Assembly: GCF_001922575.1 (NCBI RefSeq) | Contig: NZ_MRCI01000002.1 | Coordinates: 124,001 to 188,000, forward strand | DNA length: 64,000 bases | Origin: Neptunomonas phycophila | GTDB lineage: Bacteria; Pseudomonadota; Gammaproteobacteria; Pseudomonadales; Balneatricaceae | Direction of reading: 5' to 3' | In this document: positions 28,302 to 38,202 of the stretch, piece by piece | Layout: every line of letters starts with the position of its first letter | Numbering within the stretch: the first letter of the stretch is position 1 | Made by a program: the position numbers and the translations under genes | Notes under the pieces: generated by a model | Database searches by the model: none | What the model was told of the DNA's origin: nothing | The model's input: only the letters and a program-made list of their open reading frames with translations

Positions 28302-28886
28302 ATGCCTATTTCCCGCCCCGTACGTCGCCGTCAAATACATCGGCGTGTGATTAATTGCATCGGTTATGAACGTGATGACGGCTTATGGGATATAGAAGCC
28401 GAAATGCGTGACCTGAAAACCGATAATGTGGATAACCCAGAACGAGATGGCTATGTGCCAGCAGGTGAGCCATTCCATCATATGTGGCTGCGCATAACGG
28501 TTGATAGAAGTCTGTTGATTCATACGGTAGAAGCATCGATTGATCAATCACCGTTTAAAATTTGCCCTTCGGCGGCGCAGGTCTTTAAGCGCTTAGAAGG
28601 GACACGTATTAGTGGTGGCTGGCTACGTAAAACCCGAGAACTCGTTGGTGGAGTGCAAGGCTGCACACACTTAAACGAGTTATTGCCGGTGTTAGCGACA
28701 ACCACGATACAAACGCTATGGCCGGGTACCGAATCCGAAGTAATGCGTTTAGGCGCTTCTAAAATGCTGAACACTTGCCAATCGTGGGCACAGAACAGTG
28801 ATGTTATTAAGCGCTATATTCCTGAGTTATACACGCCAGAGCTACCAGAAAATATCCAAAATAGTTTGATTGCTGTCAAAAAGTAA
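28302..28886 (+). CDS. DUF2889 protein
   Basis: I start at the ATG at 28302 (MPISRPVRRRQIHRR), which has GGAG 7 bases upstream. An earlier in-frame start lies inside fadD. The 194-residue product has the DUF2889 opening: a basic RRR-IH-R cluster, then GYERDDGLWDIEAEMRDLK, and a later CTHLNELLP segment. The family has no established function, but it recurs next to acyl-CoA ligases and catabolic genes, as here. No signal peptide is seen. Confidence 0.85.
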   Translation: MPISRPVRRRQIHRRVINCIGYERDDGLWDIEAEMRDLKTDNVDNPERDGYVPAGEPFHHMWLRITVDRSLLIHTVEASIDQSPFKICPSAAQVFKRLEGTRISGGWLRKTRELVGGVQGCTHLNELLPVLATTTIQTLWPGTESEVMRLGASKMLNTCQSWAQNSDVIKRYIPELYTPELPENIQNSLIAVKK

Positions 28887-28935
28887 TCATCTGAATTTGA
28901 CCTATAACACTAATAAATCAAAGTTGGAGTGCATC

Positions 28936-29961
28936 ATGAGCTTACCCTCGATTTTTCAAGGTTGCTTAACCCTGCCTGTAATCTCAAGCCCTATGTTTTT
29001 AGTCTCGGGCCCTGAGCTTGTAATCGAAGCATGTAAATCGGGTGTGGTAGGGACGTTTCCTGCACTGAACCAGCGCACGAGCGAAGGTTTTGAAGAGTGG
29101 CTTATTCAAATTAAAGCGGAGTTAGCAGACTTTGAGGCGCAGACCGGACAAAAACCGGCCCCTTTTGGTGTGAATCTTATAGTGCATAAAACAAACCCGC
29201 GTTTAGAAGCCGACGTTGCATTATGCGTTAAGCATCAAGTCCCTCTGATTATTACCTCTTTGGGCGCGGTTTCCCAATTAGTGGATGCGATTCACAGTTA
29301 CGGAGGGTTAGTTTTTCATGATGTTGCACAAGTACGCCATGCTGAAAAAGCCGCAGAAGCCGGGGTTGACGGTCTCATCGCTGTTTGTGCCGGAGCCGGT
29401 GGACACGCGGGAGTACTGAGTCCATTTGCATTTGTGAACGAAATTCGCCAATTCTTTAAAGGCACGGTTGTGCTGGCGGGATGTTTATCGACGGGCCGTG
29501 ATATTGCAACCTCACAGATGATAGGCGCTGACATGGCTTATATGGGCACGCGTTTTATTAACACACAAGAAAGCCGTGCGATGGAAGATTATAAGGAGAT
29601 GATTAACGCCAGTTCGGCATCTGATATCGTTTATACGCCGGAAATATCGGGCATACCTGCCAACTTCTTGAAACCGAGCTTGGTTGCAGCAGGGCTTGAT
29701 CCAAATACGGGTAAGCGTCCAGAAGCGCCTGTGGACGAAGTGAAAAAACCGGATTTAGGTGAAGAGCTTACTGCACCTAAAGAAGGAGCGTCTGCGTGGA
29801 AGTCTATTTGGTCTGCAGGGCAAGGGGTAGGCTCAATAGACAATGTTCCCACGGTTCAAGCGTTGGTTGCTGAGCTGCACCGTGAGTATGTCGATGCCAC
29901 CGTTGAGTATGCCGGCGCTAGTCGTGAATATGCTTTAAAGCCACAGTTATCACAATCATAA
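28936..29961 (+). CDS. Nitronate monooxygenase-family flavoprotein
   Basis: The ATG at 28936 has a GGAG site and gives 341 residues. This is an FMN TIM-barrel of the NMO / 2-nitropropane dioxygenase family: PVISSPMFLVSGPEL at the N-terminus, ITSLGAVSQLVDAIHSYGGLVFHDV, the FMN phosphate-binding GAGGHAG, and the VLAGCLSTGRDIATSQMIGADMAYMGTRF strand. Placement between DUF2889 and enoyl-CoA hydratase suggests a role in the catabolic pathway (for example as an enoyl reductase-like flavoprotein) rather than nitroalkane detoxification. That is inference. Confidence 0.85.
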   Translation: MSLPSIFQGCLTLPVISSPMFLVSGPELVIEACKSGVVGTFPALNQRTSEGFEEWLIQIKAELADFEAQTGQKPAPFGVNLIVHKTNPRLEADVALCVKHQVPLIITSLGAVSQLVDAIHSYGGLVFHDVAQVRHAEKAAEAGVDGLIAVCAGAGGHAGVLSPFAFVNEIRQFFKGTVVLAGCLSTGRDIATSQMIGADMAYMGTRFINTQESRAMEDYKEMINASSASDIVYTPEISGIPANFLKPSLVAAGLDPNTGKRPEAPVDEVKKPDLGEELTAPKEGASAWKSIWSAGQGVGSIDNVPTVQALVAELHREYVDATVEYAGASREYALKPQLSQS

Positions 29962-29971
29962 GGGGTGGGTT

Positions 29972-30709
29972 ATGGCGGTTCATCAAGCATTAGACAATCA
30001 CATACTCACGTTAATGATCGACAGGCCTGCCAAGCGCAATGCTTTAACGATCGACATGTATCAAGCTCTCATTGATGGCCTTGAGTATGCAGAGCAAGAC
30101 GATGGTATCAGGGCGGTCATTATTACCGGCCAAGTAGATTGTTTTAGCGCCGGCAATGATATTCCGGATTTCATAGCTGCCGCTTCGAACCCAGAGCGAG
30201 CTGCTCGTCCGCTGGAATTTTTGCAAATGATCGCCAACTTTACCAAGCCGTTGGTTGCTGCTGTAGCGGGTGATGCAGTAGGGATCGGCACCTCAATGCT
30301 GTTGCATTGCGATTTGGTATACGCCAAATCCGACGCGCGCTTTCAGCTCCCCTTTACTAAGCTAGCGCTAGTACCTGAGGGCGGCACTAGTTTGTTAATG
30401 CCACGTCAGTTAGGTCATCATTTAACCTACGAACTACTCATTTTAGGTGAGCCTTTCAGTGGCGAACGAGCCGCACAGCTAGGCTTGATCAATGGCACTG
30501 TTGAAAATCCTTTATCATTCGCTCAGCAACAAGCCGATAAGCTAGCGAAAATGCCTGCAGAGTCACTCAAGATCAGCAAGCAGATGATTAAAGCGCCTAT
30601 CCAAGAGTCGTTAAATAAAACCTTAGTGGATGAGGTTGAGCAGTTTAAAAAACGCCTAACCAGCCAGGAAGCTCAGGCTGCGTTCATGGCGTTTATGAGC
30701 AAAGGTTAG
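29972..30709 (+). CDS. Enoyl-CoA hydratase/isomerase family protein
   Basis: A 245-residue crotonase-fold enzyme, 10 bases after the NMO gene. The oxyanion-hole strands are CFSAGNDIPDF (about 57-67) and AAVAGDAVGIGTSMLLHCD (about 95-113). The Glu in LALVPEGGTSLL fits the second catalytic Glu position, which suggests hydratase activity. The C-terminal tail is standard. It would act after acyl-CoA dehydrogenase or in a side pathway for odd or branched acyl-CoAs. Confidence 0.88.
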   Translation: MAVHQALDNHILTLMIDRPAKRNALTIDMYQALIDGLEYAEQDDGIRAVIITGQVDCFSAGNDIPDFIAAASNPERAARPLEFLQMIANFTKPLVAAVAGDAVGIGTSMLLHCDLVYAKSDARFQLPFTKLALVPEGGTSLLMPRQLGHHLTYELLILGEPFSGERAAQLGLINGTVENPLSFAQQQADKLAKMPAESLKISKQMIKAPIQESLNKTLVDEVEQFKKRLTSQEAQAAFMAFMSKG

Positions 30710-30727
30710 GGTCACGTAACAACTATA

Positions 30728-30760
30728 TTAGTGAGCCTAGGTTTACCCAAGGATCACTAA
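30728..30760. terminator. Hairpin between convergent genes
   Basis: TTAGTGAGCCT and AGGATCACTAA form an 11-bp stem with one mismatch. The hairpin lies between the convergent enoyl-CoA hydratase and glycerate kinase genes. There is no strong T run on either side, so termination in both directions is inferred from position. Confidence 0.5.
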
Positions 30761-30825
30761 TGTAGGCAGTTTATTCCTCGTATGTGCAATATTAGTCAAT
30801 TGTTTTGGTTCATAAAGGGAGCAGC

Positions 30826-32082
30826 CTAAAGTGGCTGAATCAGAATTGCCCTAAAATCATTGACGTTTGTGAGTGTTGGTCCAGTGATTACCTGCTCGCC
30901 AATCTGTTCAAAAAAGGTATGGGCATCGTTGTTAGCTAACGCGGTTAATGGATCATTGCCTACTACTTCGGCTTTGTGCAAGGTGTCAGGACCTACTAAG
31001 GCGCCAGCGACTTCTGCCGCGCCATCAACACCGTCAGTATCGCACGCTATGGCAAAGATTCCGGGGGCGGCATCTAGCGCGATAGCTAAACTTAAACAAA
31101 ACTCCGCGTTAGGTCCGCCAATACCTTGGCCTTGTCGGGTTACGGTGAGTTCGCCACCTGAAAGTAGTAGGACGGGGTTATCTTCGGGTGCTAGCCCTGC
31201 TTGTATTGATTGCGCTAAAGCGGCTTGTTCTTTGGCGACTTCACGTGCTTCCCCGTCAATCTCATCACCTAACACTTTCACGGTATAGCCTTGAGATTTA
31301 GCCAAATCGGCGGCCGCTTTAATAGAGTGTGAAGGGGCTGCGTAAATAATGTTTTCTACACGTTCTAGCCGTTTGTCATCTTTAGGGACAACGCCTGAGC
31401 CTTGGAGTAAATGCGTTTTTACCGATGCGGGAATGTCTATTTTATAGCGCTGTAAAATGTTTAACGCATCCACTGGGGAAGAGTCATCGCCAGAGGTTGG
31501 ACCTGAGCCTATATATTCGATTTTATCGCCCGAAACATCTGATATGAGCAGTGCACGTAAAGTGGCAGGGTACACCGCTGTGGCGAGTTGCCCGCCTTTG
31601 ATCTGACTTAGGTGTTTACGAACAATGTTCATTTGATCAATAGGTGCTCCACTGGCGAGCAGTGCCGTATTAATCGCTTGTTTTTCTTCTAGCGAAATCC
31701 CATCGGCTGGTGCGATCATTAATGCGGATGCTCCGCCAGAGATCAAAGCTAATACGTAATCGTTCTCTGTTAGCTCTTTAACATGTTCAAGTAACGATTG
31801 CGTTGCTTGAAGGCCCGCTTGGTCAGGAACGGGGTGTGCCGCTTCGATCACTTCAATGCCTTGGCAAGGGCGTGCATACCCGTAGCGCGTAATCACGAGT
31901 CCTTCACATGGCCCCCAAGCTTTTTCTACCGCTTCCGCCATGCGAGCACTGGCTTTACCTGCACCAACAACAAATACTCGGCCCGCTGGTTTGCTGGGTA
32001 AATACTCATGGAGTGATTGCATGGGGTCTGCTACTTCGACGGCTTTATCAAATAAGGTCCTAAGCATAGCTTTTTCAGTCAT
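30826..32082 (-). CDS. Glycerate 2-kinase (DUF4147 / MOFRL)
   Basis: Starting at the ATG at 32082 with GAGAGGG upstream, this is a 418-residue protein of the GckA/TtuD family, which phosphorylates D-glycerate to 2-phosphoglycerate. The N-terminal domain has VGAGKASARMAEAVEKAWG and ALISGGASALMIAP; the MOFRL domain has LLLSGGELTVT, GGPNAEFCLSLA and ACDTDGVDGAAEVAGA. Upstream in-frame starts up to 32118 lack a ribosome site. It is alone, with no glyoxylate carboligase or tartronate reductase near, so the source of glycerate is not visible here. TtuD is sometimes annotated as hydroxypyruvate reductase. Confidence 0.87.
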   Translation of the reverse strand: MTEKAMLRTLFDKAVEVADPMQSLHEYLPSKPAGRVFVVGAGKASARMAEAVEKAWGPCEGLVITRYGYARPCQGIEVIEAAHPVPDQAGLQATQSLLEHVKELTENDYVLALISGGASALMIAPADGISLEEKQAINTALLASGAPIDQMNIVRKHLSQIKGGQLATAVYPATLRALLISDVSGDKIEYIGSGPTSGDDSSPVDALNILQRYKIDIPASVKTHLLQGSGVVPKDDKRLERVENIIYAAPSHSIKAAADLAKSQGYTVKVLGDEIDGEAREVAKEQAALAQSIQAGLAPEDNPVLLLSGGELTVTRQGQGIGGPNAEFCLSLAIALDAAPGIFAIACDTDGVDGAAEVAGALVGPDTLHKAEVVGNDPLTALANNDAHTFFEQIGEQVITGPTLTNVNDFRAILIQPL

Positions 32083-32286
32083 GTATCCCTCTCTATACAT
32101 CGGCTTGTATGATGGCAAACGCTGTATTGTGATGCTGATATGGGTAAGTGAAGATTTGGAGTACTTGCACTATTTAAGATGACATAATTACGTGGCCTCT
32201 TCCAGCTCTGGCTATACTTGGGTATTTAATTTACTTTTTATGTGTAGTGCAGTGATCTCAATTGTGTTTTTAAGGTTACAGAACGA

Positions 32287-33207
32287 ATGCAAAAAATCCT
32301 AAACGATATCGCGGCTGCTATGGCGCAAGAAACCGAGCGCGGTAAGGTCGCTGATTATATTCCTCAGTTGGCGCATGTAGATCCTAATCAGTTTGGAATT
32401 TCTGTGGTTTTGCCCGACGGGCAGGTATTTAGTGCAGGGGACGCTAAAACGGCTTTTTCCATCCAAAGTATTTCTAAGGTGTTTACGCTGACGATGGCGT
32501 TGGGGAAATTGGGGGATGCGGTATGGAATAAGGTGGGGCGCGAGCCTTCCGGTGATCCGTTTAACTCTATTGTTCAGCTAGAACATGAAATGGGAAAACC
32601 ACGTAATCCGTTTATCAATGCGGGAGCGATAGCCATAGTAGATGCCATTATGATGGGTCATCAGCCTAAAGAAACATTGGCTGAAATTTTACAGTTTGTG
32701 CGTTTTATCGCGGATGACAACAGTATTATTTTTGATCATAAAGTGGCTGAGTCTGAAATGGAACACAAGGACCGTAATGCATCGTTAGCGCACTTTATGA
32801 AATCGTTTGGTCGTATTAAACACCCTGTTGATAACGTGCTGGGTACCTATTTTCATCAGTGCTCAATTGCTATGAGTTGTGAGCAGTTGGCGCGAGCGGG
32901 ACAGTTTTTAGTATCCGATGGCGTTAATGCGAGCACTAATACGCGTGTTGTGTCCCCGCAACGAGCAAGGCGTATTAACTCGCTGATGATGATGTGCGGC
33001 CATTATGATGGTTCTGGGGAGTTTGCTTTTAGGGTGGGTTTGCCCGGTAAGAGTGGCGTGGGCGGCGGTATTTTGGTGATTGCTCCGGGCAAAGCTTCGA
33101 TAGCCGTTTGGTCGCCAGGCTTGGATACCATTGGCAATAGTCAACTCGGGACGCAAGCGTTAGAAATGCTGGTTCATAAAACGGGCTGGTCTATATTTGG
33201 TAAGTAG
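32287..33207 (+). CDS. glsA: Glutaminase
   Basis: A 306-residue serine-dependent glutaminase of the beta-lactamase fold, converting glutamine to glutamate and ammonia. The catalytic SxxK is visible in SIQSISKVF (about 58-66), with the [11 protein letters not shown] segment and the C-terminal [12 protein letters not shown] all conserved. The size matches E. coli GlsB (308). It is divergent from glycerate kinase across about 200 bases and stands alone. Confidence 0.93.
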   Translation: MQKILNDIAAAMAQETERGKVADYIPQLAHVDPNQFGISVVLPDGQVFSAGDAKTAFSIQSISKVFTLTMALGKLGDAVWNKVGREPSGDPFNSIVQLEHEMGKPRNPFINAGAIAIVDAIMMGHQPKETLAEILQFVRFIADDNSIIFDHKVAESEMEHKDRNASLAHFMKSFGRIKHPVDNVLGTYFHQCSIAMSCEQLARAGQFLVSDGVNASTNTRVVSPQRARRINSLMMMCGHYDGSGEFAFRVGLPGKSGVGGGILVIAPGKASIAVWSPGLDTIGNSQLGTQALEMLVHKTGWSIFGK

Positions 33208-33440
33208 TGCAATTTATTGATGCTTTGATAGGTGGCTTGATCTTTTTTGATACTAATTAGTATTTAATAAATCCCTTTATATTCAGTGGCTTGTTTTTAT
33301 ATGAAAGGTTTTGTTATTAACTAAGACAATTTTTGTCATTGTGAGATCTTTATTCCCGCCTATTATAGAGAGTATCTAACGCTTTAGCCGTTGTGATGGC
33401 TTGAGTAACTACACTATAAGAAAAGGAAGAGGCAACTGGT

Positions 33441-34193
33441 ATGAAGATCCTTGTCGCCGTTAAGCGCGTGATTGATTACAACGTTAAAGTGCGTGTTAAA
33501 GCTGATAAAACGGATGTTGATCTCAGCAATGTCAAAATGGCCATGAATCCGTTCTGTGAAATAGCGGTAGAGGAAGCCGTTCGTTTAAAAGAGAAGGGCA
33601 TAGCGGATGAAATCGTGGTTGTTTCTATTGGTAGTAAAGCATGCCAAGAACAGATTCGTACGGCATTAGCGCTAGGAGCTGATCGCGGTATTCAGATTGA
33701 AACACAAGAGAGCCCTGATTCACTGAGTGTTGCTAAGTTGTTAGCTAAGGTTGTGGAAGAAGAGCAGCCTGGGTTAGTGATTTTAGGTAAGCAAGCGATT
33801 GATTCTGATAACAACCAAACCGGCCAGATGTTGGCTGCCTTACTGGATCGCCCACAAGCCACGTTTGCGTCAGAAGTTGTTGTCGATGGCGATAAAGTCA
33901 AAGTAACACGCGAAATAGATGGCGGCTTACAGACGATTGAGCTAGATCTTCCGGCTGTCATTACAACCGATCTTCGCTTAAATGAACCTCGTTATGCTTC
34001 ATTACCCAATATTATGAAAGCCAAGAAGAAGCCGTTGGATGTTAAAACGGCTGAAGAGCTAGGTGTGGTGGTAAAAAGTGGCATCACTTTGTTAGGCGTA
34101 GAGCCGCCAGCTGAGCGTCAAGCAGGGATAAAAGTGTCTTCTGTTGCTGAGCTAGTCGATAAATTAAAAAATGAAGCGAAGGTGGTGTCATGA
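33441..34193 (+). CDS. etfB: Electron transfer flavoprotein beta subunit
   Basis: A 250-residue subunit of the soluble FAD/AMP electron carrier that takes electrons from acyl-CoA dehydrogenases. The opening [58 protein letters not shown] and [22 protein letters not shown] are family signatures. It overlaps etfA by 4 bases (ATGA). The 230-base leader is AT-rich and holds the promoter. Confidence 0.95.
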   Translation: MKILVAVKRVIDYNVKVRVKADKTDVDLSNVKMAMNPFCEIAVEEAVRLKEKGIADEIVVVSIGSKACQEQIRTALALGADRGIQIETQESPDSLSVAKLLAKVVEEEQPGLVILGKQAIDSDNNQTGQMLAALLDRPQATFASEVVVDGDKVKVTREIDGGLQTIELDLPAVITTDLRLNEPRYASLPNIMKAKKKPLDVKTAEELGVVVKSGITLLGVEPPAERQAGIKVSSVAELVDKLKNEAKVVS

Positions 34194-35119
34194 GTATTCT
34201 AGTGATTGCAGAGCACGACAATCAGGTGCTCAAACCCGTTACCTTAACAACAGTTGCTGCGGCAACCCAAGTAGGCGGTGATGTTGATGTCTTAGTGATC
34301 GGTAGTGGTTGCCAAGGGGTTGCTGAGCAGGCCGCTAATATAGCAGGAGTCTCACGGGTACGTGTCGCTGATCATGCTGATTACACGCATCAACTAGCTG
34401 AGAACACCAGTAAATTGGTTGTCTCAGTTGCTCAAGGCTATACCCATATTTTTGCCCCAGCGACAACCACAGGAAAGAACATGCTACCCCGAGTAGCCGC
34501 GCTGTTAGATGTTAATCAACTATCTGACATTAGCGCTGTTGTCAGTGCAGATACTTTTAAACGCTCTATTTATGCGGGTAATGCCGTTGCGACTGTGCAG
34601 TCTTGTGATGCAGTTAAAGTGGCGACGGTGCGCGGAACGGCGTTTGATGCAGTAGCCGCCGAAGGTGGGAGCGCAACCATTGAGGCCGTTGGTGAAGCCA
34701 TTGCTTCACAGCACTCTCGGTTTGTGGGTGAAGAGTTGGCCGTTTCTGATCGTCCTGAACTCACGGCCGCTTCAATTGTAGTATCCGGTGGTCGTGGCAT
34801 GGGGAATGGCGATAACTTCAATATTCTATATGCGCTTGCAGATAAGTTAGGTGCCGCAGTGGGGGCTTCGAGAGCCGCCGTTGATGCCGGCTTTGTACCG
34901 AATGATATGCAAGTTGGTCAAACGGGTAAAATGGTGGCTCCCGACTTATACATCGCTGTGGGTATTTCTGGTGCTATCCAGCACTTAGCGGGTATGAAAG
35001 ACTCAAAAGTCATTGTCGCTATCAATAAAGATGAAGACGCTCCTATTTTCCAAGTAGCGGATTATGGGTTGGTCGCTGATCTATTTGATGTAATTCCTGA
35101 GTTAGAAGCTGCTTTATAA
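34190..35119 (+). CDS. etfA: Electron transfer flavoprotein alpha subunit
   Basis: A 309-residue partner of EtfB. The C-terminal FAD domain is intact: [53 protein letters not shown] and [24 protein letters not shown]. It is translationally coupled to etfB. ETF:quinone oxidoreductase is not in the window. A hairpin terminator follows at 35286. Confidence 0.95.
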   Translation: MSILVIAEHDNQVLKPVTLTTVAAATQVGGDVDVLVIGSGCQGVAEQAANIAGVSRVRVADHADYTHQLAENTSKLVVSVAQGYTHIFAPATTTGKNMLPRVAALLDVNQLSDISAVVSADTFKRSIYAGNAVATVQSCDAVKVATVRGTAFDAVAAEGGSATIEAVGEAIASQHSRFVGEELAVSDRPELTAASIVVSGGRGMGNGDNFNILYALADKLGAAVGASRAAVDAGFVPNDMQVGQTGKMVAPDLYIAVGISGAIQHLAGMKDSKVIVAINKDEDAPIFQVADYGLVADLFDVIPELEAAL

Positions 35120-35285
35120 ATATACTTCAAAATGGCCTCGTGCAGTGTAATAAGAATGAGCTATACCTGTGTGTAGCACGCGCGGCAAATTGTCGCATTG
35201 TTGATGCTTTTCTTATGTTGCACACTGCGCGGGGCTGAACTATTGCACATAAACCACTTATAGATTGGTTGATCCCCGCAATGTT

Positions 35286-35310
35286 GAGCTGCTGTAGGCG
35301 GCTCTTTTTT
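35286..35310 (+). terminator. Terminator after etfBA
   Basis: GAGCTGC and GCGGCTC (one G-U pair) form a 7-bp stem with a short loop, followed by six T. It is 167 bases past the etfA stop. Confidence 0.65.
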
Positions 35311-35559
35311 AAAGTTTTATATTAGAATTAACTAATTTTAATGAAAGCGTTAAAATCCAGCCTTCATTGGGTATAGTTAAGCTTGCCCTATCGTGGATAT
35401 CCACGTTTCACAATAAGAAAACTTCCTTCTTTCCATTGCGATCTATTTGTACTTTGGTCGCTGTAAGACGAATTCGGGTACATCATTACCACCGGTAATC
35501 TGTGCACCAATGAGCTCACGCCACAGTGGGTTTAGGATTTGGTAACAAAGGACAAGACG
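35311..35559 (+). promoter_or_regulatory. Leader and promoter region of the bd oxidase operon
   Basis: Together with the bases after etfA this is a gene-free stretch of 440 bases. A perfect 14-base palindrome CGTGGATATCCACG lies at 35392-35405, about 155 bases before cydA. A single TTGAT half-site near 35270 is not matched by a proper ATCAA partner, so I do not claim an FNR/Anr box. No small gene is supported. Confidence 0.35.
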
Positions 35560-36963
35560 ATGTTTGATTTGAGTGCAGTCGACCTAGCTCGCGTGCAATT
35601 TGCTTTTACAGTTTCGTTTCATATTATTTTTCCTGCCATAACGATTGGTCTGGCCAGCTATTTAGCGGTGCTGGAAGGCCTCTGGTTAACCAAGAAGAAC
35701 CCTATCTATCGTGATCTTTATCACTTTTGGTCAAAAATATTTGCTGTGAACTTTGCTATGGGCGTCGTCTCTGGATTGGTGATGTCTTATGAGTTTGGTA
35801 CAAATTGGAGTGCTTTTTCAACGTTTGCTGGTGGCGTGACGGGGCCATTATTGGCTTATGAAGTGCTCACAGCCTTCTTTTTGGAGGCTGGCTTCTTAGG
35901 GGTGATGCTATTTGGCTGGAACCGCGTTGGTCCTGGTTTGCACTTCTTTTCTACCATTATGGTCGCTGTGGGCACGCTTATATCCATGACCTGGATCTTA
36001 GCGTCAAATAGCTGGATGCAGACGCCACAAGGCTATGAGATTGTGGATGGTCGGGTTGTTCCAGTGGATTGGATCGAAATTATTTTTAATCCATCGTTCC
36101 CTTATCGGTTAGTTCACATGGCGTTAGCGGCGTTTTTAGCAACGGCTCTGTTTGTGGCTGCCTCCGGGGCTTGGCATATGCTCAAAGGGTCAGCTAAACC
36201 TCATGCCCAAAAAATGTTTTCGATGGCCATGTGGATGCTACTCATAACCGCTCCTTTGCAGATTATTGCGGGCGACTTTCATGGTTTAAATACGCTTGAG
36301 TATCAACCGGCTAAAATAGCGGCGATGGAAGGGCATTGGGAGAATGAGCCAGGAGAAGAGGGTGTCCCACTTATTCTTTTTGGATGGCCTGACATGGAAG
36401 CGGAGGAAACCAAGTACGCCCTTAAAATTCCGCACTTAGGTAGTTTAATCTTAACGCATACGTGGGATGGGCAATTTGAAGGTCTCAAATCCTTTGCGCC
36501 AGAAGATCGTCCTTATGCTCCTGTGGTGTTTTGGAGCTTTAGAATCATGGTTGCTCTAGGAATGTTGATGCTATTGCTTGGAGTATGCGGACTCTGGCTT
36601 CGCTGGAAAAAACGCCTCTATGAGTCACCATTATTCCTTAAGTTTGCTTTGGCAATGGGGCCTGCTGGGCTGATTGCAATATTAGCCGGTTGGTTTACCA
36701 CCGAGGTTGGTCGTCAGCCTTGGGTTGTCTATGGCGTAATGCGCACGGTTGATGCGGCATCAGATCATTCTGTTGCTGCGCTAACTACTACACTGGTTGC
36801 CTTTGTGGTTGTTTACTTTGCGGTGTTTGGGATAGGTGTTAAATACATGCTTTCTCTCATAAAGGAAGGCCCGGAGGAACATCATGACCCGGCCGATGGA
36901 GAAGACAGTACGCACCGTCCTGCTCGTCCTTTATCTGCGGTTTCTGATAAGGTGAAGTTATGA
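35560..36963 (+). CDS. cydA: Cytochrome bd (CioA-type) ubiquinol oxidase subunit I
   Basis: An inner-membrane subunit of 467 residues carrying hemes b558, b595 and d, which oxidises ubiquinol. I chose the ATG at 35560 because AGGA lies 7 bases upstream; a TTG at 35539 is poorer. Conserved points include the N-terminal heme His in FTVSFHIIFPA, the AFFLEAGFLGVMLFGW segment, the Q-loop motif EYQPAKIAAMEGHWE and the GWFTTEVGRQPWVVYG helix. The Q-loop is short compared with E. coli CydA, as in cyanide-insensitive CioA enzymes. It is first in cydAB-DUF2474. Confidence 0.92.
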   Translation: MFDLSAVDLARVQFAFTVSFHIIFPAITIGLASYLAVLEGLWLTKKNPIYRDLYHFWSKIFAVNFAMGVVSGLVMSYEFGTNWSAFSTFAGGVTGPLLAYEVLTAFFLEAGFLGVMLFGWNRVGPGLHFFSTIMVAVGTLISMTWILASNSWMQTPQGYEIVDGRVVPVDWIEIIFNPSFPYRLVHMALAAFLATALFVAASGAWHMLKGSAKPHAQKMFSMAMWMLLITAPLQIIAGDFHGLNTLEYQPAKIAAMEGHWENEPGEEGVPLILFGWPDMEAEETKYALKIPHLGSLILTHTWDGQFEGLKSFAPEDRPYAPVVFWSFRIMVALGMLMLLLGVCGLWLRWKKRLYESPLFLKFALAMGPAGLIAILAGWFTTEVGRQPWVVYGVMRTVDAASDHSVAALTTTLVAFVVVYFAVFGIGVKYMLSLIKEGPEEHHDPADGEDSTHRPARPLSAVSDKVKL

Positions 36964-37970
36964 TGAATATGGATCTTTCGATGGCTTGGGCACTCATTAT
37001 TGGTTTTGGCTTAATGATGTACGTGCTGCTCGATGGCTTTGATTTGGGGTTAGGGATCTTATTTCCTTTCATTGATCACCCTGATGAGCGGGATGTCATG
37101 GTTAATACAGTCGCACCAGTATGGGATGGTAACGAAACCTGGTTGGTGATGGGCGGTGCGGCGTTGATGGCGGCCTTTCCACTGGCATACAGTCTAGTGC
37201 TAAGCGCCTTGTACATCCCTTTAGTGTTTATGTTGATTGGCTTGATATTGAGGGGAGTCGCGTTTGAGTTTCGCTTTAAGGCAGATGAACATCACCGCCC
37301 ATTCTGGGATAAGGCGTTTATTGTCGGTTCTTACTTAGCGACCTTCTGCCAAGGCGCTGCGATGGGGGCGTTTATTGATGGTTTTGCTATCGAGAATGAG
37401 CGCTTTGTTGGCGGAGCACTCGACTGGTTAACTCCATTTAGTGTGTTTACTGGGATTAGCCTGCTGGTTGCTTATGCTTTGTTGGGCAGTACCTGGTTGG
37501 TGATGAAGACAGAAGGGGGGCTGCAAAAGCGTATGCGAGCGTTGTCGCGCCCAATTACTTTTTTGCTGTTGGCTGTAATAGCGGGTATTAGTATTTGGTC
37601 ACCTATCGCTCATCCCGAGATAGCTAGCCGGTGGTTTACGATGCCCTACTTACTTTATTTCTCACCTGTGCCTATTTTAGTTGTGCTGGTTGCTTTTGGG
37701 ATTTTACAAGCATTGAATCGCCGAGCAGAAGCGATGCCTTTTATCATGACGCTTGGCTTATTATTTTTAGGGTACAGCGGTTTGATCATTAGTTTGTGGC
37801 CAAACATTATCCCTCCGGATATTACCCTGCAACAAGCTGCTGCACCGGCAGAAAGTCAGCGCTTCACCTTGGTTGGTGCACTCATCATCATTCCATGTAT
37901 TTTGGCTTATACTTTTTGGTCTTACTACGTGTTTCGCGGCAAAGTAAGAGTGGGGGATGGGTATCACTAA
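36960..37970 (+). CDS. cydB: Cytochrome bd (CioB-type) ubiquinol oxidase subunit II
   Basis: A 336-residue inner-membrane partner of CydA with about nine hydrophobic segments. Family features: LLDGFDLGLGILFPF near the N-terminus, APVWDGNETWLVMGGAALMAAFP, and RGVAFEFRFK. Overlaps of 4 bases with cydA (ATGA) and 1 base with the DUF2474 gene show a coupled operon. The length fits CioB (about 335) rather than E. coli CydB (379). Confidence 0.93.
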   Translation: MMNMDLSMAWALIIGFGLMMYVLLDGFDLGLGILFPFIDHPDERDVMVNTVAPVWDGNETWLVMGGAALMAAFPLAYSLVLSALYIPLVFMLIGLILRGVAFEFRFKADEHHRPFWDKAFIVGSYLATFCQGAAMGAFIDGFAIENERFVGGALDWLTPFSVFTGISLLVAYALLGSTWLVMKTEGGLQKRMRALSRPITFLLLAVIAGISIWSPIAHPEIASRWFTMPYLLYFSPVPILVVLVAFGILQALNRRAEAMPFIMTLGLLFLGYSGLIISLWPNIIPPDITLQQAAAPAESQRFTLVGALIIIPCILAYTFWSYYVFRGKVRVGDGYH

Positions 37971-38134
37971 TGTCTGAGCGGGCCAAAGAAAATAACCCAG
38001 ATCAAGCTGAGCGCCCTGTATGGTTAAAGCGAGTTGGTTGGCTAGTCGTCATTTGGTCCGCTAGCGTAGCGGGCTTAGGTGTAATTGCTTGGTTGCTTAA
38101 ATTGTTTATGCAAGCGGCGGGATTGTCACCTTAA
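37970..38134 (+). CDS. DUF2474 small membrane protein, bd oxidase accessory
   Basis: A 54-residue protein with one transmembrane helix (about 21-45) and the pattern WLKRVGWLVVIWSASVAGLGVIAWLLKLFMQAAGL. DUF2474 genes regularly follow cioAB and are thought to supply a third small subunit, comparable in role to CydX in E. coli. The ATG shares its A with the cydB stop (TAATG), so translation is coupled. Its presence supports the cyanide-insensitive-type assignment. Confidence 0.85.
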   Translation: MSERAKENNPDQAERPVWLKRVGWLVVIWSASVAGLGVIAWLLKLFMQAAGLSP

Positions 38135-38151
38135 TCTTACAAGAGCTAAAG

Positions 38152-38185
38152 ACTATCGAGCCTGCTTTACTTGGGGCTCGATAGT
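38152..38185. terminator. Bidirectional hairpin between bd oxidase operon and GGDEF-EAL gene
   Basis: ACTATCGAGCC (38152-38162) and GGCTCGATAGT (38175-38185) form a perfect 11-bp stem with a 12-base loop, 17 bases from each of two convergent stop codons. The T run is weak on both sides. Confidence 0.65.
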
Positions 38186-38202
38186 GGTGAACTTGTATGG
38201 AT

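Noticed and set aside
35260-35290. FNR/Anr box before the bd oxidase genes
   Set aside because: Only one half (TTGAT) is present; the second half does not match ATCAA.
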